64,000 nt of DNA, from assembly GCF_001269905.1 (NCBI RefSeq), contig NZ_LHVK01000005.1, forward strand, positions 62,001 through 126,000. The letters are read 5' to 3'. Origin of the DNA: Pseudomonas corrugata (GTDB taxonomy: Bacteria; Pseudomonadota; Gammaproteobacteria; Pseudomonadales; Pseudomonadaceae). The notes under the pieces were generated by a model. That model saw only the letters and a list, made by a program, of their open reading frames with translations. It was not told the origin of the DNA and searched no databases. Shown here piece after piece: positions 8,417 to 17,682 of this stretch (position 1 is its first letter; the number at the start of each line of letters is the position of its first letter). The position numbers and the translations under genes were made by a program.

Positions 8417-8955
8417 GCGTCCCCCGTCACTTCGCACCCTTGGCCCGGTTGCTCCACTGGTTGATGGCATTGATGATCATCGCCATGTTGTTCATTGGCG
8501 CGGGCATGGTGGCCTCGGTATCCGAGCGTCATGAGTGGCTGCTCCAGTTGCACAAACCCCTGGGCATCGCGATTCTGCTGCTGGTGATTGTGCGCCTGGC
8601 GGTGCGCTTTACCACGCGCCCACCGGCACTACCCAGGGATCTGCCTGGCTGGCAGGTGCTGGCGGCAAAGGCCTCCCATGTCCTGTTGTACGCTTTGATG
8701 TTGGTCTTGCCGCTGTTGGGCTGGGGTATGATTTCGGCGGCGGGGGATCCGGTGATGCTCAGCAGTTCGCTGCAACTGCCCTCGATCCTGCCGGCGAATG
8801 CCCAGACGTTCGCGTGGTTGCGCAAGGCCCACGGGTACTTGGCCTACCTGCTGTTCCTGACCGTACTGGTGCATTTGGCGGCAGCACTGTTTCACGGCTG
8901 GGTGCGGCGGGATGAGGTGTTGGACAGCATGTTGCGCGGGCGCGATCGGGCCTGA
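8413..8955 (+). CDS. cytochrome b561
   Basis: A 180-residue integral membrane protein with four predicted helices. Conserved histidines for b-type haem are in LARLLHWLMALM, LLQLHKPLGI, ASHVLLYALM and the last helix (VLVHLAAALFHGW). It belongs to the bacterial di-haem cytochrome b561 (CybB) family, which transfers electrons across the inner membrane. It is coupled to the peroxidase gene by an ATGA overlap and probably works as its electron donor under ECF control. Confidence 0.92.
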   Translation: MSVPRHFAPLARLLHWLMALMIIAMLFIGAGMVASVSERHEWLLQLHKPLGIAILLLVIVRLAVRFTTRPPALPRDLPGWQVLAAKASHVLLYALMLVLPLLGWGMISAAGDPVMLSSSLQLPSILPANAQTFAWLRKAHGYLAYLLFLTVLVHLAAALFHGWVRRDEVLDSMLRGRDRA

Positions 8956-8961
8956 ATCCTG

Positions 8962-9062
8962 CCGGCCCCTGCAGGAGCTGCCGAGTGCAACGAGGCTGCG
9001 ATCTTTCCCCTGGCAATTGAGTCCAGAGATCAAAAGATCGCAGGCTTCGCCAGCTCCTACAG
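8962..9062. repeat. second-family palindromic repeat (GGAGCTG...CAGCTCCTAC)
   Basis: A long inverted repeat. The left arm reads AGGAGCTGCCGAGTGCAACG and GGCTGCGATCTTT; the right arm reads AGATCGCAGGCTTCGCCAGCT. It is a different family from the REP doublets. A close copy lies at 46497-46606. Confidence 0.8.
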
Positions 9063-9095
9063 ACCCTCACACAGGTTGATGATCAGGTCGTTGGA

Positions 9096-10247
9096 TCAGC
9101 GCAGCTCATCGACCATATCCGCCACAGTGCTCAACACATCTTTGCCCAGTTGCATAGAGCGCTTGCCGGACCAGCCGGTCTGCGGGTTCGGGTGATCGTC
9201 GTGGTCCTTGAACGGCATTTCCAGGGTCAGGGAGAGGCAGTCGTATTTCTGGCCGACCGCGTTGCAGGCCAGGGTCATGTTCGCCTGGCCCGGTTCGTCG
9301 CGGGTGTAGCCATGGGTGGTCTGGAAGTCCTTGGTCTGGTGCTTGAGGTGGCTGCGAAAGCGCTCTTCGAGCTTGGCAAGGCGTGGTGAGTAGCCGGGGT
9401 TGCCTTCGCAACCTGCGGTGAAGACGTGGGGGATTTCCTCATCACCATGAACATCGAGGAACAGATCGACGCCGTACTTTTCCATCTGCTGCTGTACGAA
9501 GAATACCTCGGGACTGATTTCCAGGCTGGCGTCCTGCCAGGCACGGTTGAGGTCCTGGCCCATGGCGTTCGTACGCAGATGGCCATGGAACGCGCCATCC
9601 GGGTTCATGTTCGGCACCAGATAGAGATCGGCCTTGGCCAACAGGTGGTTCAGTTGGGCGTCGTCCTGATCCTGCAGGCGTTCGACCACCCCTTCCATGA
9701 ACCACTCGGCCATGTGTTCGCCGGGGTGCTGCTGAGCGATGATCCAGACCTTGCGCCGGCCTTCGGCACCGCTGCCCTTGCGCAGCAACTGGATATCACG
9801 TCCCTCGACGCTTTTACCGGTGGCCAGCAACTCGGCTCCAGCCTTGTGCTGCGCCTGTTCGATCAGCCAGTCATGACGGCCACGGCTGTAGGGCTCAAAG
9901 TAGGCAAACCAGGCGTGGGGCTGTTCGGCTTCAAGGTAAAAACGCAGTGAATCGCCTTCGAACTGAGTGGGAATGCGGAACCAATTGACGTGATCGTAGG
10001 AGGCGACGGTCTGGTAACCCGTCCATGCCTTGTTGTAGGACGATTGACTGGCGTTGAGCAGGCGGAAGGAATGTTCCTGGCCAACATGCAGGCCGCTGGC
10101 CTTGAAGTGGAACCACTGGAAGTGGGGGCTGCGGGTGTCGGGGCGGATTTTCAGCAGCGTTTGCAACGGGTTGCTGATATCCACGACCTGGATGTTGCCG
10201 CTGTCGAAATTGGCGCTGATATCAAAAGACGATTTAGCCACGGTCAC
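9096..10247 (-). CDS. M14 family zinc carboxypeptidase (cytosolic carboxypeptidase-like)
   Basis: A 383-residue protein. The N-terminal half is a beta-rich domain typical of cytosolic carboxypeptidase-like enzymes. The catalytic M14 domain follows, with zinc ligands H and E in QQHPGEHMAEW, a second histidine in LDVHGDEE, and a glutamate in LTLEMPFKD as the likely general base. No signal peptide is visible, so it is probably cytoplasmic. Substrates of bacterial members are generally unknown. It is a single gene with its own promoter region of about 250 bp. Confidence 0.88.
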   Translation of the reverse strand: MTVAKSSFDISANFDSGNIQVVDISNPLQTLLKIRPDTRSPHFQWFHFKASGLHVGQEHSFRLLNASQSSYNKAWTGYQTVASYDHVNWFRIPTQFEGDSLRFYLEAEQPHAWFAYFEPYSRGRHDWLIEQAQHKAGAELLATGKSVEGRDIQLLRKGSGAEGRRKVWIIAQQHPGEHMAEWFMEGVVERLQDQDDAQLNHLLAKADLYLVPNMNPDGAFHGHLRTNAMGQDLNRAWQDASLEISPEVFFVQQQMEKYGVDLFLDVHGDEEIPHVFTAGCEGNPGYSPRLAKLEERFRSHLKHQTKDFQTTHGYTRDEPGQANMTLACNAVGQKYDCLSLTLEMPFKDHDDHPNPQTGWSGKRSMQLGKDVLSTVADMVDELR

Positions 10248-10503
10248 GATTCCTTTGAGAGGATTTCCATGGCCATTACTTTACACGCAAGGAAGGGTAG
10301 ATCGGGACGATTTGCGTCATGAAACAGGGGGCGTCCTCCCTGGACGCAGAAGCAGCTTAGAGAGTCCGCATCTGATTCTCAAGTGCTGGCTGTCGTTAGT
10401 TTTGACGGGTGAGGTGCGGTAAATGAATGATCATCACCGTCGTCAAATCGGTAACAGCCACTGAAGATCTCATCAGCCTGAAGCCATAAGCCGCAAACTC
10501 GGC

Positions 10504-10533
10504 AAAAAAAGACCCGGCAGGAGCCGGGTCAAA
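10504..10533 (-). terminator. Rho-independent terminator of prrF
   Basis: Minus strand: 8 bp GC-rich stem GACCCGGC/GCCGGGTC, a four-base loop, then a run of seven T. It forms the 3' end of the small RNA. Confidence 0.9.
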
Positions 10534-10614
10534 AACCGTGATTAGCCTGATGAGGAGATACCCCAGAAGTCCGACCTAAGGCCTTCTGGACTATCGACTG
10601 ATCTCGCGACCAGT
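10504..10614 (-). ncRNA. prrF: PrrF iron-responsive small RNA
   Basis: On the minus strand the sequence begins ACTGGTCGCGAGATCAGTCG, contains CTCATCAGGCTAATCACGG and ends with the terminator hairpin GACCCGGC-TCCT-GCCGGGTC followed by seven T. This is the layout of Pseudomonas PrrF1/PrrF2: the conserved 5' segment, the antisense core used against sodB- and acn-type messages, and the end hairpin. Length is about 111 nt. A Fur box overlaps the promoter. PrrF is made when iron is scarce and represses iron-rich proteins. Outside the tandem prrF pair of P. aeruginosa, pseudomonads carry separated copies, so another copy is expected elsewhere. Confidence 0.93.
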
Positions 10615-10620
10615 GGTTGC

Positions 10621-10649
10621 AATAATAATCATTATCATTTGCAAGTCAA
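10621..10649 (-). promoter_or_regulatory. prrF promoter with overlapping Fur box
   Basis: On the minus strand: -35 TTGACT (10649-10644), 17 bp spacer, -10 ATTATT (10626-10621). The 19 bp AATAATAATCATTATCATT (10621-10639, plus strand) matches the Fur consensus GATAATGATAATCATTATC closely. Fur with iron would block the promoter. Confidence 0.88.
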
Positions 10650-10724
10650 ATGTTTTTATTGCACGCATTGGAAAATATTTCCTGACCTTGGCATCCGCGG
10701 AGCCGTTTTCGTTGACTACGCTGC

Positions 10725-11063
10725 TTAACGAGTGGGGTAGCCGTCCAGGGACCGATCCAGCATGACTTTGGCCAGATCAATCATATGCACCACCGAAAAT
10801 GCCAGATCCCGGCTCGAACCCTGTAGACGGTTGGCCGACTCGTGAGCGGTGGCTGCCGCGCAGCGCAGCAGGTCGCACGCATGAACAAGGGCTTCTTCGC
10901 CATTGATGTTGCGGTTCACGTCGAAAAAGCGGTGTTCCTGTTCATCCGAAACACCCGGTTTCAAGTAATAGTCCAGGGCCCGTTGGGCGGCCGGGCAATC
11001 CTGTAGCGAGGGGAATGGGGTATTGAAAGGGTTGCTGGACTCGTCTTTGTTGAAGGTATCCAT
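10725..11063 (-). CDS. small DUF6124-like protein of unknown function
   Basis: A 112-residue soluble protein. It contains AAQRALDYYLKPG and a helical C-terminus with LVHACDLLRCAAATAHESANRLQGSSRDLAFSVVHMIDLAKVMLDRSLD (quoted here in parts: LVHACDLLRC, ANRLQGSSRD, MIDLAKVMLDRSLD). This resembles the DUF6124/DUF3077 small proteins common in Pseudomonas, to my recollection. Start chosen at ATG 11063 with GGAG upstream. It is divergent from the repressor gene. Function is unknown. Confidence 0.7.
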   Translation of the reverse strand: MDTFNKDESSNPFNTPFPSLQDCPAAQRALDYYLKPGVSDEQEHRFFDVNRNINGEEALVHACDLLRCAAATAHESANRLQGSSRDLAFSVVHMIDLAKVMLDRSLDGYPTR

Positions 11064-11191
11064 GGTGTCGAGGTTCTCCGTAGTGGGCTGAAATCCTCGA
11101 TCCAGAATAGTACGCATCGTAATTGTGACGGAAATTTAAATACTACAATATGTGTTTTGATGGTCGGAGTCCTCCACGTATCGTGCCGCTC

Positions 11192-11839
11192 ATGGATAAA
11201 TGGATAGAGTTGGTCAAGGCCAAAATGAAGGAGCTGCGCGTCACGCAAGTGGTGCTCGCAGAACGTCTGGGAATGTCACAGGGCGGCGTCGGCCATTGGC
11301 TGACCAAGCGCCGGCAACCCAGTGTCGAAGACATGAACCGGGTCCTGCAGGAGTTGGGGATGGAGTTCCTCGAAGTGGCGATGGTGATCCGCGAGCCGGA
11401 TACCTCGACCGAAGAGGGCATGACCCTGGCGCAGAAGTACAATCCGTACTTCCGCTACCCGGTGAGTGACTGGCACGACGTCGGCGAAATCCGCGAAATC
11501 GATCCTGATCGATACAGCCAGGCGCGTTTTGAGTTGACGGATTACCACGCCCAAGGAGACGCATTCTGGCTGGTGGTGATGGGCGATGCGATGACCGCAC
11601 CGGCCGGGTTGAGCATTCCCGAGGGCATGTCGATCCTGGTGGACCCCGCCATCGAAGCCGTGCCTGGCAAGCTGGTGGTTGCCCAGTTGCCGGGCAGCAG
11701 CGACGCGACCTTTCGCAAACTGATCGAAGAGAGCGGGCAGCAGTACCTGGTTCCGCTCAATCCGACTTACCCGAAAAACCTGTACACCGAGCAATGCCGC
11801 ATCATCGGTGTGGTCGTGCAGGCCACCATCAGGTTCTAA
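11192..11839 (+). CDS. CI/PrtR-like S24-fold repressor lacking self-cleavage residues
   Basis: A 215-residue protein: an N-terminal helix-turn-helix (TQVVLAERLGMSQGGVGHWL, residues 18-37) and a C-terminal LexA/CI-type S24 domain. By alignment with lambda CI from memory, the catalytic serine of GDSM is alanine (GDAM, Ala133; GCG at 11588), the catalytic lysine of TFKKL is arginine (Arg175; CGC at 11714) and the cleavage-site Ala-Gly is Val97-Gly98. The fold seems complete but autocleavage should not occur. I chose ATG 11192. It would act as a DNA-binding repressor that does not respond to RecA. No tailocin or prophage genes are adjacent, so its targets are unknown. Confidence 0.85.
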   Translation: MDKWIELVKAKMKELRVTQVVLAERLGMSQGGVGHWLTKRRQPSVEDMNRVLQELGMEFLEVAMVIREPDTSTEEGMTLAQKYNPYFRYPVSDWHDVGEIREIDPDRYSQARFELTDYHAQGDAFWLVVMGDAMTAPAGLSIPEGMSILVDPAIEAVPGKLVVAQLPGSSDATFRKLIEESGQQYLVPLNPTYPKNLYTEQCRIIGVVVQATIRF

Positions 11840-11868
11840 TCGGATCGGCCCTTGGACGGGGCCGATAC

Positions 11869-13818
11869 CTACTCCTCGAATGCCACCAGTGCGCTGCCCT
11901 CGCTGACCATTTCCCCTTCCTGGCAATACAGTGCCTTGATCACTCCGGCCTTGGGCGCACGAATGCTGTGTTCCATTTTCATCGCTTCCAGGACCACCAG
12001 TTGCGCGCCTGCCTCTACTGTTTGGCCGGGGCTTACCAGCACCCGCACGATGCTGCCGTTCATGGGCGCGATCAGACCGCCCTCGTGGCTGTGGCTCGCT
12101 TCGGCGGCGGCCAGCGGGTCGTACAGCTCGACGCGACGCAGATCACCCTGCCATTGCAGATACAGGCTGTCGCCCTGGCGGATGGCCCGGTGGCTTCGAC
12201 GCAGGCCGTTGTGGCCGACCACCAGGTGCTCGCCGCGTAGCTCGGCGATTATGCCCTGGACGTCCAGCGTCATCGCCCGATCCTGATCTTCACAGCTCAA
12301 ATGCAGCGTGGTTTCCCCTGGCAGTCCCAAACGCAGGCCGGTGACATCGGACCAGGGGGAAGCGGCGTCGTCAGGGCGTATCCGCGGTGTCAGACCCAAG
12401 GCGAAAGCCTGGGCGGCTGCGGACCAGAAGTCGTCATCCAGTTCATCAGGTGCTGGCAGTAACTGCGCCTGGTAGCGTGGGATAAAGCCGGTGTCCAGCT
12501 CAGCTGCGGCGAAGGCCGGGTGGGCAATGATGCGACGCAGGAAGCCGATGTTGGTTTTCAAACCGCCGATGGCAAACTCGTCGAGCATGCTCAACAGCCG
12601 CAACCGCGCCTGTTCACGGTCCTCGCCCCAGGCAATCAGCTTGCCGAGCATCGGGTCGTAGAAGGGCGAGATCTCATCACCTTCTTCGACGCCGCTGTCG
12701 ACCCGTCGCCCCGGTCCTTTGGCCGATTCGCGGTACAGCGCCAGGCGGCCGGTGGCCGGCAGGAAGTCGTTGGCCGGATCTTCGGCATAGAGCCGAACTT
12801 CGATGGCGTGGCCCCGCAGTGGGACTTGTTCCTGGGTGATCGGCAGCGGCTCGCCTTGGGCGACGCGAATCTGCCAGGCCACCAGGTCCAGGCCGGTGAT
12901 CGCTTCGGTAACCGGGTGCTCGACCTGCAACCGGGTGTTCATTTCCATGAAGAAAAACTCGCCCCGCGAATCCAGCAGGAACTCCACCGTGCCGGCGCCG
13001 ACGTAGCCAATCGCCTGGGCCGCGCGCACGGCCGCTTCGCCCATTGCACACCGCAACGCCGGGGTCAGGCCCGGGGCTGGCGCTTCTTCCACGACTTTCT
13101 GGTGACGGCGTTGAATCGAACAGTCGCGTTCATTGAGATACAGGCAATGACCGTGCTGATCGGCGAACACCTGAATCTCAACGTGACGTGGCTTGAGCAG
13201 GTATTTTTCCACCAGCATCCGCGAGTCGCCGAACGACGATTGCGCCTCGCGCTGCGCCGAGGCCAGGGCTTCGGCCAGTTGGCTGACGTCCTCGACGACT
13301 TTCATGCCCTTGCCGCCACCCCCGGCGGTGGCCTTGAGCAGCACCGGATAACCGATGCGCTCGGCAGCGGCGCGGAACGTCTCCAGATCCTGGGCTTCGC
13401 CATGGTAACCGGGCACGAGGGGCACGCCGGCGGTTTCCATCAAGGCCTTGGCCGCGGATTTGCTGCCCATGGCATCAATGGCCGAGGCAGGCGGGCCGAG
13501 GAAAATCAGTCCGGCGTTTTCGATGGCCCGGGCGAACCCGGCATTCTCCGAAAGAAAACCGTAGCCAGGGTGGATAGCCTGGGCGCCACTGGCCTGGGCG
13601 GCAGCGATCAATTTGTCGATTTGCAGGTAGCTATCGGCCGCCTTGCTGCCGCCCAGGTCGACCCGGATGTCGGCTTCACGGGTATGGCGGGCGTCGCGGT
13701 CGGTGGCGCTGTGCACCGCAACTGTGGTCAGACCCATGGCTTTGGCGGTACGCATCACACGGCAGGCGATTTCACCGCGATTGGCCACCAGCACGGTGGT
13801 GAGGACTGGGGCGCTCAT
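11869..13818 (-). CDS. liuD: methylcrotonyl-CoA carboxylase, biotin-carboxylase (alpha) subunit
   Basis: A 649-residue protein. It has an N-terminal biotin carboxylase domain (ANRGEIACRVMRTA near residue 12, ATP-grasp glycine loop TAGGGGKGMK, EMNTRLQVEHPVTE) and a C-terminal biotin carrier domain with the biotinylated lysine in EAMKM (about Lys614). It carboxylates 3-methylcrotonyl-CoA together with LiuB in leucine/isovalerate breakdown. Its ATG overlaps the liuC stop (ATGA). It is the last gene of liuABCD. The related geranyl-CoA carboxylase AtuF is the main alternative, but the liu neighbours settle it. Confidence 0.95.
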   Translation of the reverse strand: MSAPVLTTVLVANRGEIACRVMRTAKAMGLTTVAVHSATDRDARHTREADIRVDLGGSKAADSYLQIDKLIAAAQASGAQAIHPGYGFLSENAGFARAIENAGLIFLGPPASAIDAMGSKSAAKALMETAGVPLVPGYHGEAQDLETFRAAAERIGYPVLLKATAGGGGKGMKVVEDVSQLAEALASAQREAQSSFGDSRMLVEKYLLKPRHVEIQVFADQHGHCLYLNERDCSIQRRHQKVVEEAPAPGLTPALRCAMGEAAVRAAQAIGYVGAGTVEFLLDSRGEFFFMEMNTRLQVEHPVTEAITGLDLVAWQIRVAQGEPLPITQEQVPLRGHAIEVRLYAEDPANDFLPATGRLALYRESAKGPGRRVDSGVEEGDEISPFYDPMLGKLIAWGEDREQARLRLLSMLDEFAIGGLKTNIGFLRRIIAHPAFAAAELDTGFIPRYQAQLLPAPDELDDDFWSAAAQAFALGLTPRIRPDDAASPWSDVTGLRLGLPGETTLHLSCEDQDRAMTLDVQGIIAELRGEHLVVGHNGLRRSHRAIRQGDSLYLQWQGDLRRVELYDPLAAAEASHSHEGGLIAPMNGSIVRVLVSPGQTVEAGAQLVVLEAMKMEHSIRAPKAGVIKALYCQEGEMVSEGSALVAFEE

Positions 13819-14663
13819 CGACGGGGCTCCTTATGTTTCGATGGGGCAGGTTTCGAAGGGGCAGGGGGCGACTCGGCCTGCCAGTTCGGCGGCCGCTTCT
13901 GCAGAAAGGCGCGCAGGCCTTCCTGCCCCTCCGGGCTGACGCGGATGCGGGCGATGGCATTCTCGGTGTAACGTCGCAGCGCCGGGGTCAGGGCGCCGTT
14001 GCCGACTTCGCGCAACAATTCCTTGCTGGCACGCATGGCCGCCGGGCTGTTAAGCAACAGGTTATCAATCCATTGCCCAACTTGATCGTTCAGCATCTCG
14101 GGCGGGTAACTTTCCGACAGCAAACCAATCTCTTTCGCCCGTTGTCCGCCGAAACGTTCAGCGGTGAGGGCGTAACGCCGGGCAGCCCGTTCGCCAATCG
14201 CCTGCACCACAAACGGGCTGATCACCGCCGGCGCCAGGCCGATGCGCACTTCCGACAGACAGAACTGCGCGTCATCGGCGCCAATGGCCATGTCACAAGC
14301 GCTGATCAATCCCAGTGCGCCGCCAAACGCCGCGCCTTGGACGACTGCCAGCGTAGGAATTTTCAGCTTGGCGAGGTTGTACATCAGCTCCGCCAGTTCC
14401 CGGGCGTCGTCGAGGTTGGTGTGGTAGTCGAGCTCGGCCGACTGCTGCATCCAGGCCAGGTCGGCACCGGCACTGAAATGTTTGCCACGACCGCGGATCA
14501 GCAGGAAGCGCACGCTTTGATCGCTGCTGACCTGGTCCAGAGCGAGAATCAGCTCGCGGATCATTTCGGCGTTGAACGCATTGTTTTTCGACTCGCGGCT
14601 CAACCACAGGGTGGCAACTCCGCGCGAGTCGGTCAGCAATTCGAGGGTGTTGAAATTGTCCAT
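13815..14663 (-). CDS. liuC: methylglutaconyl-CoA hydratase (enoyl-CoA hydratase family)
   Basis: A 282-residue crotonase-fold enzyme. The oxyanion-hole segments are KHFSAGADLAWM and AAFGGALGLISACD. It hydrates 3-methylglutaconyl-CoA to HMG-CoA, the step between LiuB/LiuD and LiuE. I chose ATG 14663, with GGGGA six bases upstream; an in-frame ATG at 14669 sits on top of that ribosome-binding site. The C-terminus ends in a proline/lysine-rich tail (SPPAPSKPAPSKHKEPRR) beyond the usual crotonase length, a minor oddity. Confidence 0.93.
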   Translation of the reverse strand: MDNFNTLELLTDSRGVATLWLSRESKNNAFNAEMIRELILALDQVSSDQSVRFLLIRGRGKHFSAGADLAWMQQSAELDYHTNLDDARELAELMYNLAKLKIPTLAVVQGAAFGGALGLISACDMAIGADDAQFCLSEVRIGLAPAVISPFVVQAIGERAARRYALTAERFGGQRAKEIGLLSESYPPEMLNDQVGQWIDNLLLNSPAAMRASKELLREVGNGALTPALRRYTENAIARIRVSPEGQEGLRAFLQKRPPNWQAESPPAPSKPAPSKHKEPRR

Positions 14664-14676
14664 GGGCATTCCCCGG

Positions 14677-16281
14677 TTACATCCGGAACACGCCGAAGCG
14701 GCTCGGTTCAATAGGTGCGTTCAGTGACACGGACAAGGCCAGGCCTACTATGTCGCGGGTCTGGGCCGGGTCGATGACGCCGTCGTCCCACAGTCTCGCG
14801 CTGGAATAGTAGGGGTGACCCTGTTCTTCGTACTGATCGAGAATCGGTTGCTTGATCTCGGTCTCCTGGGCGGCGCTGAACGGATGGCCGCTGCGTTCAG
14901 CCTGTTCGCGCTTGACCTGCACCAGCACGCCGGCGGCCTGCTCGGCGCCCATCACGCCAATTCGCGCATTTGGCCACATCCACAGGAAACGTGGGTCGTA
15001 AGCTCGTCCACACATGCCGTAGTTACCCGCGCCGAAGCTGCCGCCAATGATGACCGTGAACTTCGGTACCCGGGCACAGGCCACCGCGGTGACCAGCTTC
15101 GCGCCATGTTTGGCGATGCCGCCGGCTTCGTATTTCTGCCCGACCATGAAGCCGGTGATGTTCTGCAGGAACAGCAACGGGATGCCGCGCTGGCAGGCCA
15201 GTTCGATGAAGTGCGCACCCTTTTGCGCAGCTTCGGCGAACAGGATGCCGTTGTTCGCCAGAATCGCGACGGGGTAGCCGTGCAGATGGGCAAAGCCGCA
15301 CACCAGTGTGGTACCGAACAGTGCCTTGAACTCATCGAACACCGAACCGTCCACCAGGCGTGCGATCACTTCCCGGACATCGAAAGGCTGCTTGGCATCG
15401 GCCGGCACCACCCCATACAGCTCGTCGCTCGCATACAGCGGGGCAATCGGGGTGCGTGTCTGCACGTCGCCAAGCTTGCGCCAGTTGAGGTTGGCGACAC
15501 TGCGGCGGGCCAGCGCCAGGGCATGTTCATCGTTGTCGGCGTAGTGGTCGGCCACGCCGGAAATCTTGCAATGCACATCGGCGCCGCCCAGGTCCTCGGC
15601 GCTGACCACCTCGCCGGTGGCGGCTTTTACCAACGGTGGGCCGGCCAGGAAGATGGTTGCCTGTTCGCGGACCATGATCGCTTCATCGGCCATTGCCGGA
15701 ACGTAAGCCCCCCCGGCCGTGCACGAGCCCATGACCACTGCCAACTGCGGGATACCCTGGGCGCTCATGTTGGCCTGGTTGAAGAAGATCCGGCCGAAGT
15801 GCTCCCGGTCCGGAAACACTTCGTCCTGGCGCGGCAGGTTGGCGCCGCCGGAATCCACCAGATAAATGCAAGGCAGGCGATTCTGTTGGGCGATGGTTTG
15901 GGCGCGCAGGTGTTTCTTCACGGTCAGTGGGTAATAGGAGCCCCCTTTGACCGTCGCGTCGTTGGCGACAATCATGCATTCGACGCCTTCCACGCGACCG
16001 ATGCCGGCGATCACCCCGGCAGCAGGGACGTCTTCGCCATAAACCTCGTAGGCAGCCAGCGGACTGATCTCCAGGAAGGGCGAACCGGGATCCAGCAACC
16101 GGTTGATGCGCTCCCGAGGCAGCAACTTGCCCCGGGAGGTGTGTCGTTCCTGGGTCTTGGGACCGCCGCCCTGTTGGACTTGTGCGAGCAGGGTGCGCAA
16201 GGCGCCGACCTGTTCGAGCATGGCGTCGCGGTTGGCGATGAACTCCGGCGAGCGTGAGTTGAGCTGGGTGTGCAGAATCAT
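14677..16281 (-). CDS. liuB: methylcrotonyl-CoA carboxylase, carboxyltransferase (beta) subunit
   Basis: A 534-residue carboxyltransferase with the acyl-CoA carboxylase beta fold. Recognisable parts are the N-terminal domain ([20 protein letters not shown]), the [12 protein letters not shown] glycine-rich loop and the C-terminal domain ([36 protein letters not shown]). It transfers CO2 from biotin on LiuD to methylcrotonyl-CoA. It lies 13 bp upstream of liuC and 90 bp downstream of liuA. That 90 bp gap holds a short inverted repeat (AGCTTCAAGCT-type). Confidence 0.95.
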   Translation of the reverse strand: MILHTQLNSRSPEFIANRDAMLEQVGALRTLLAQVQQGGGPKTQERHTSRGKLLPRERINRLLDPGSPFLEISPLAAYEVYGEDVPAAGVIAGIGRVEGVECMIVANDATVKGGSYYPLTVKKHLRAQTIAQQNRLPCIYLVDSGGANLPRQDEVFPDREHFGRIFFNQANMSAQGIPQLAVVMGSCTAGGAYVPAMADEAIMVREQATIFLAGPPLVKAATGEVVSAEDLGGADVHCKISGVADHYADNDEHALALARRSVANLNWRKLGDVQTRTPIAPLYASDELYGVVPADAKQPFDVREVIARLVDGSVFDEFKALFGTTLVCGFAHLHGYPVAILANNGILFAEAAQKGAHFIELACQRGIPLLFLQNITGFMVGQKYEAGGIAKHGAKLVTAVACARVPKFTVIIGGSFGAGNYGMCGRAYDPRFLWMWPNARIGVMGAEQAAGVLVQVKREQAERSGHPFSAAQETEIKQPILDQYEEQGHPYYSSARLWDDGVIDPAQTRDIVGLALSVSLNAPIEPSRFGVFRM

Positions 16282-16371
16282 GGCTACTCCGTAGCAGCTT
16301 TGAGCTTCAAGCTACAAGTAAAAGCGCGGCTCTCTTGCCGCGTATGGCTTGCCGCTTGCCACTGACGAAAT

Positions 16372-17535
16372 TCATTTCGTCTCGTTGAACAGTTCGCGTC
16401 CGATCAGCATCCGACGGATCTCACTGGTGCCGGCACCAATTTCGTACAACTTGGCGTCACGTAGCAGACGCCCGGCCGGAAACTCGTTGATGTAACCATT
16501 GCCGCCCAGGATCTGGATGGCGTCGAGGGCCATCTGCGTGGCGCGCTCGGCGGTGTAGAGGATCACCCCGGCGGCGTCCTTGCGAGCCGTTTCACCGCGC
16601 TCGCAGGCCTGGGCCACCGCATACAGATAGGCCCGGCTGGCGTTGAGCTGGGTGTACATGTCGGCCACCTTGCCCTGGATCAGCTGGAATTCACCGATGC
16701 TTTGGCCGAACTGCTTGCGGTCGTGGATGTAGGGCACGATCAGGTCCATGCACGCCTGCATGATCCCGGTGGGACCGCCGGACAACACCACGCGTTCGTA
16801 GTCCAGGCCACTCATCAGGACCCTGACGCCGCCGTTGAGCACACCGAGAATGTTCTCTTCCGGCACTTCGACGTCGTCGAAGAACAACTCGCAGGTGTTG
16901 GAGCCACGCATGCCGAGCTTGTCGAACTTGTTGCTGCGGCTGAAGCCTTTCCAGTCGCGCTCGACAATGAATGCGGTGATGCCGTGGGGGCCCTTTTCCA
17001 GGTCGGTCTTGGCGTAGATCACGTACGTGTTGGCGTCGGGGCCGTTGGTGATCCAGGTCTTGCTGCCGTTGAGCACGTAATGGTCGCCACGCTTGTCGGC
17101 CCGCAGCTTCATGGAAACCACGTCGGAACCGGCGTTCGGTTCGCTCATGGCGAGGGCGCCGATGTGTTCGCCGCTGATCAGTTTCGGCAGGTACTTGGAT
17201 TTCTGCTCGTGGTTGCCGTTGCGGTTGATCTGGTTGACGCAGAGGTTGGAATGGGCGCCGTAGGAGAGAGCGACCGAGGCCGACCCGCGGCTGATTTCCT
17301 CCATTGCCACCACATGGGCCAGGTAGCCCAGGCCGGCACCACCGTATTCCTCCGGTACGGTGATGCCCAGCAGGCCCATGTCACCGAATTTGCGCCACAT
17401 GTCGGCAGGAAACAGGTTGTCGACGTCGATCTGCGCCGCCCGTGGCGCCAGCTCGGCCTTGACGAAGGCCTGCACCTGGTCGCGCAACATGTCGATGGTT
17501 TCACCGAGGGCAAAATTCAGGGATGGGTAGCTCAT
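16372..17535 (-). CDS. liuA: isovaleryl-CoA dehydrogenase
   Basis: A 387-residue acyl-CoA dehydrogenase, the usual family length. It has the FAD/substrate signature [18 protein letters not shown] and the C-terminal [30 protein letters not shown] segment (in parts: [23 protein letters not shown]). The catalytic base expected for isovaleryl-CoA dehydrogenases is a glutamate in the middle helices ([13 protein letters not shown]); LDYERVVL is present here. It oxidises isovaleryl-CoA to 3-methylcrotonyl-CoA. It is the first gene of liuABCD and has two LiuR-type palindromes upstream. Confidence 0.95.
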   Translation of the reverse strand: MSYPSLNFALGETIDMLRDQVQAFVKAELAPRAAQIDVDNLFPADMWRKFGDMGLLGITVPEEYGGAGLGYLAHVVAMEEISRGSASVALSYGAHSNLCVNQINRNGNHEQKSKYLPKLISGEHIGALAMSEPNAGSDVVSMKLRADKRGDHYVLNGSKTWITNGPDANTYVIYAKTDLEKGPHGITAFIVERDWKGFSRSNKFDKLGMRGSNTCELFFDDVEVPEENILGVLNGGVRVLMSGLDYERVVLSGGPTGIMQACMDLIVPYIHDRKQFGQSIGEFQLIQGKVADMYTQLNASRAYLYAVAQACERGETARKDAAGVILYTAERATQMALDAIQILGGNGYINEFPAGRLLRDAKLYEIGAGTSEIRRMLIGRELFNETK

Positions 17536-17589
17536 GGGACACCTTTGGCTTTTTTATCGGGTGTGGAGAGGGAAGGGAGTGCTCTCACC

Positions 17590-17605
17590 TTTACGTTAAC
17601 GTAAA
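17590..17605 (-). promoter_or_regulatory. LiuR operator, proximal
   Basis: TTTACGTTAACGTAAA, a perfect 16 bp palindrome 55 bp upstream of liuA. The motif matches known LiuR (MerR-family) operators in gammaproteobacteria. Confidence 0.85.
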
Positions 17606-17631
17606 CCTGCAATAAATGGCTGTCAATCACC

Positions 17632-17647
17632 TTTACGTTAACGTCAA
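17632..17647 (-). promoter_or_regulatory. LiuR operator, distal
   Basis: TTTACGTTAACGTCAA, a one-mismatch copy of the proximal palindrome. It begins 42 bp away, close to four helical turns. Confidence 0.75.
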
Positions 17648-17682
17648 CTTGGTCCAGAGTAGGTGCGGCTGACAGCGTGACC

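Noticed and set aside
12520..13971. 483-codon open frame antisense to liuD/liuC
   Set aside because: An antisense shadow of high-GC coding DNA; liuD and liuC are certain and the antisense product has no domain.
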